From Pyropia yezoensis (taxonomy: Eukaryota; Rhodophyta; Bangiophyceae; Bangiales; Bangiaceae), in assembly GCA_009829735.1 (NCBI GenBank), contig CM020618.1, positions 17,717,346 through 17,781,345 of the forward strand: a stretch of DNA of 64,000 nucleotides. The letters are read 5' to 3'. The translations under genes were made by a program, and so were the position numbers. Positions 63,167-64,000 of this stretch are shown one piece after another (position 1 is the stretch's first letter; the number at the start of each line of letters is the position of its first letter). Under the pieces are notes generated by a model. The model worked only from the letters and a program-made list of their open reading frames with translations. It did no database searches and had not been told where the DNA came from.

Positions 63167-63393
63167 GACCCGGTGCCAACTGCTCCCCCGGTCGCTACCT
63201 GCCACTGCAACCCGGCGCGCCACAGTTCTGCAACACACCGTCGGCCACCAACAGAGAGAGACGTCGTCTCTCCCGAGAGCAGTGAAATGGAGAACCCCCA
63301 GCCCAGCGACTCGGCCCCTCTGCGTCCCCTCCTGCCCAAAACGACCGCTGAGGGAGGGAGTACCACGGGGCCAGGTCGCGGAGGCATCAAGGC
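63143..63393. repeat. inverted repeat, left arm (UBC13 exon 1 and 5' flank)
   Basis: Reverse complement of 63750-64000. One mismatch noticed (GTGAAATGG versus GTGAAAGGG). The left boundary is set only by the window end, so the true arm may extend into the UBC13 gene. The outer boundary at 63393 is sharp. Confidence 0.93.
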
Positions 63394-63749
63394 ACCACGG
63401 TCAAGGATGAGACAGAGGGGATGGGCAGGGGGTCGTGGATGAGAGCAGCCTTGGCAGGTCTGAACAGACGTGACGAACGAATCGCCAGCGCGACTGTTTA
63501 GTTGATCAGAAGTGGTTCTAGTTTTGACATGTGCCTACTGGTGAGCAATGAAATTCATGAACATCCCTTCTCCGCTCGTCACATAATTCACCAGGAACAG
63601 TTTCATGTCGTACTCAAGTGTTGTCTCATGACCACACTACTTTCCACGAAGTACATTGTTGTTGTGCTGGCCTTGTGCTGCCTGTTCACAACTGCCACGC
63701 GTGTCCGCCACAACCAAGAGTTCGCTCGCTGCGTCATTCCTTACCCTGA
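63394..63749. other. spacer of the inverted repeat
   Basis: 356 bp, less GC-rich than the arms (ATTCATGAACATCC, TAATTCACCAGG). An 84-codon plus frame (63502-63756) contains a hydrophobic stretch (STKYIVVVLALCCLFTTATR) but crosses into the arm and is not convincing as a gene. Confidence 0.5.
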
Positions 63750-64000
63750 GCCTTGATGCCTCCGCGACCTGGCCCCGTGGTACTCCCTCCCTCAGCGGTC
63801 GTTTTGGGCAGGAGGGGACGCAGAGGGGCCGAGTCGCTGGGCTGGGGGTTCTCCCTTTCACTGCTCTCGGGAGAGACGACGTCTCTCTCTGTTGGTGGCC
63901 GACGGTGTGTTGCAGAACTGTGGCGCGCCGGGTTGCAGTGGCAGGTAGCGACCGGGGGAGCAGTTGGCACCGGGTCATGGCGTTTGGTGGGAGCGGAGCG
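63750..64000. repeat. inverted repeat, right arm (continues beyond window)
   Basis: Mirror image of 63143-63393. It still matches at the last base of the window. Confidence 0.93.
63977..64000 (+). CDS. UBC13: second UBC13 exon 1, partial at window end
   Basis: ATG at 63977 followed by codons for AFGGSGA, identical to the start of UBC13 but on the plus strand, inside the right arm. Whether a whole second gene follows cannot be seen. Confidence 0.6.

Noticed and set aside
1..64000. CRISPR arrays, bacterial operons, ribosome-binding sites, rRNA genes
   Set aside because: None seen. The genes have spliceosomal introns and eukaryotic domains, and the tandem repeats lack unique spacers.

Overview
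The window is GC-rich eukaryotic nuclear DNA. It has compact genes with few short GT-AG introns, alanine-rich proteins, long G or C homopolymers and large amounts of minisatellite and transposon sequence. The housekeeping genes (TTC27, NHP2, UBC13) are eukaryotic, and a DUF1499 protein carries a plastid-type leader. This combination fits a bangiophyte red alga such as Porphyra/Pyropia. That assignment is an inference from style, not from a diagnostic sequence.

Layout. 1-1358: 3' end of an alanine-rich gene of unknown function. 2-9 kb: DNA-transposon territory, with a decayed pogo/Tigger-like transposase (4403-6396, minus strand) probably inside an element spanning 3005-6726. Two 198-bp miniature elements with TA duplications (2120-2317 and 8476-8673) have ends that match this element. 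A G-rich minisatellite of about 75 bp per unit lies within it. 10.8-17.7 kb: several minus-strand reading frames, one with tandem BRCT-like domains and an in-frame stop, plus a plus-strand frame made of 60-bp repeats.

18736-34065: a Ty3/gypsy chromovirus (gag; protease-RT-RNase H-integrase-chromodomain) with 469-bp LTRs and a 5-bp target duplication. It inserted into a minisatellite that continues on both sides. Its interior is duplicated across a 500-N assembly gap, most likely because contig ends overlap. Between pol and the 3' LTR it carries a 647-codon antisense reading frame. 34.7-38.6 kb: a large minus-strand gene with one clear intron and one in-frame stop, resembling a DNA-transposon protein of unresolved superfamily. 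38.8-45.5 kb: repeats and gene-poor DNA.

45.5-64 kb is the gene-bearing part. Two paralogous secreted Cys/Trp-rich four-module proteins (45851-46549 and 53938-54645) flank a plastid-type DUF1499 protein and a secreted protein with internal repeats. These three secreted proteins could be cell-surface or wall components. Then come TTC27 (minus) and NHP2 (plus, three exons) in divergent arrangement, and UBC13 (minus, four coding exons). The last 250 bp form an inverted copy of the UBC13 5' region, so a second ATG-containing exon runs off the window end.
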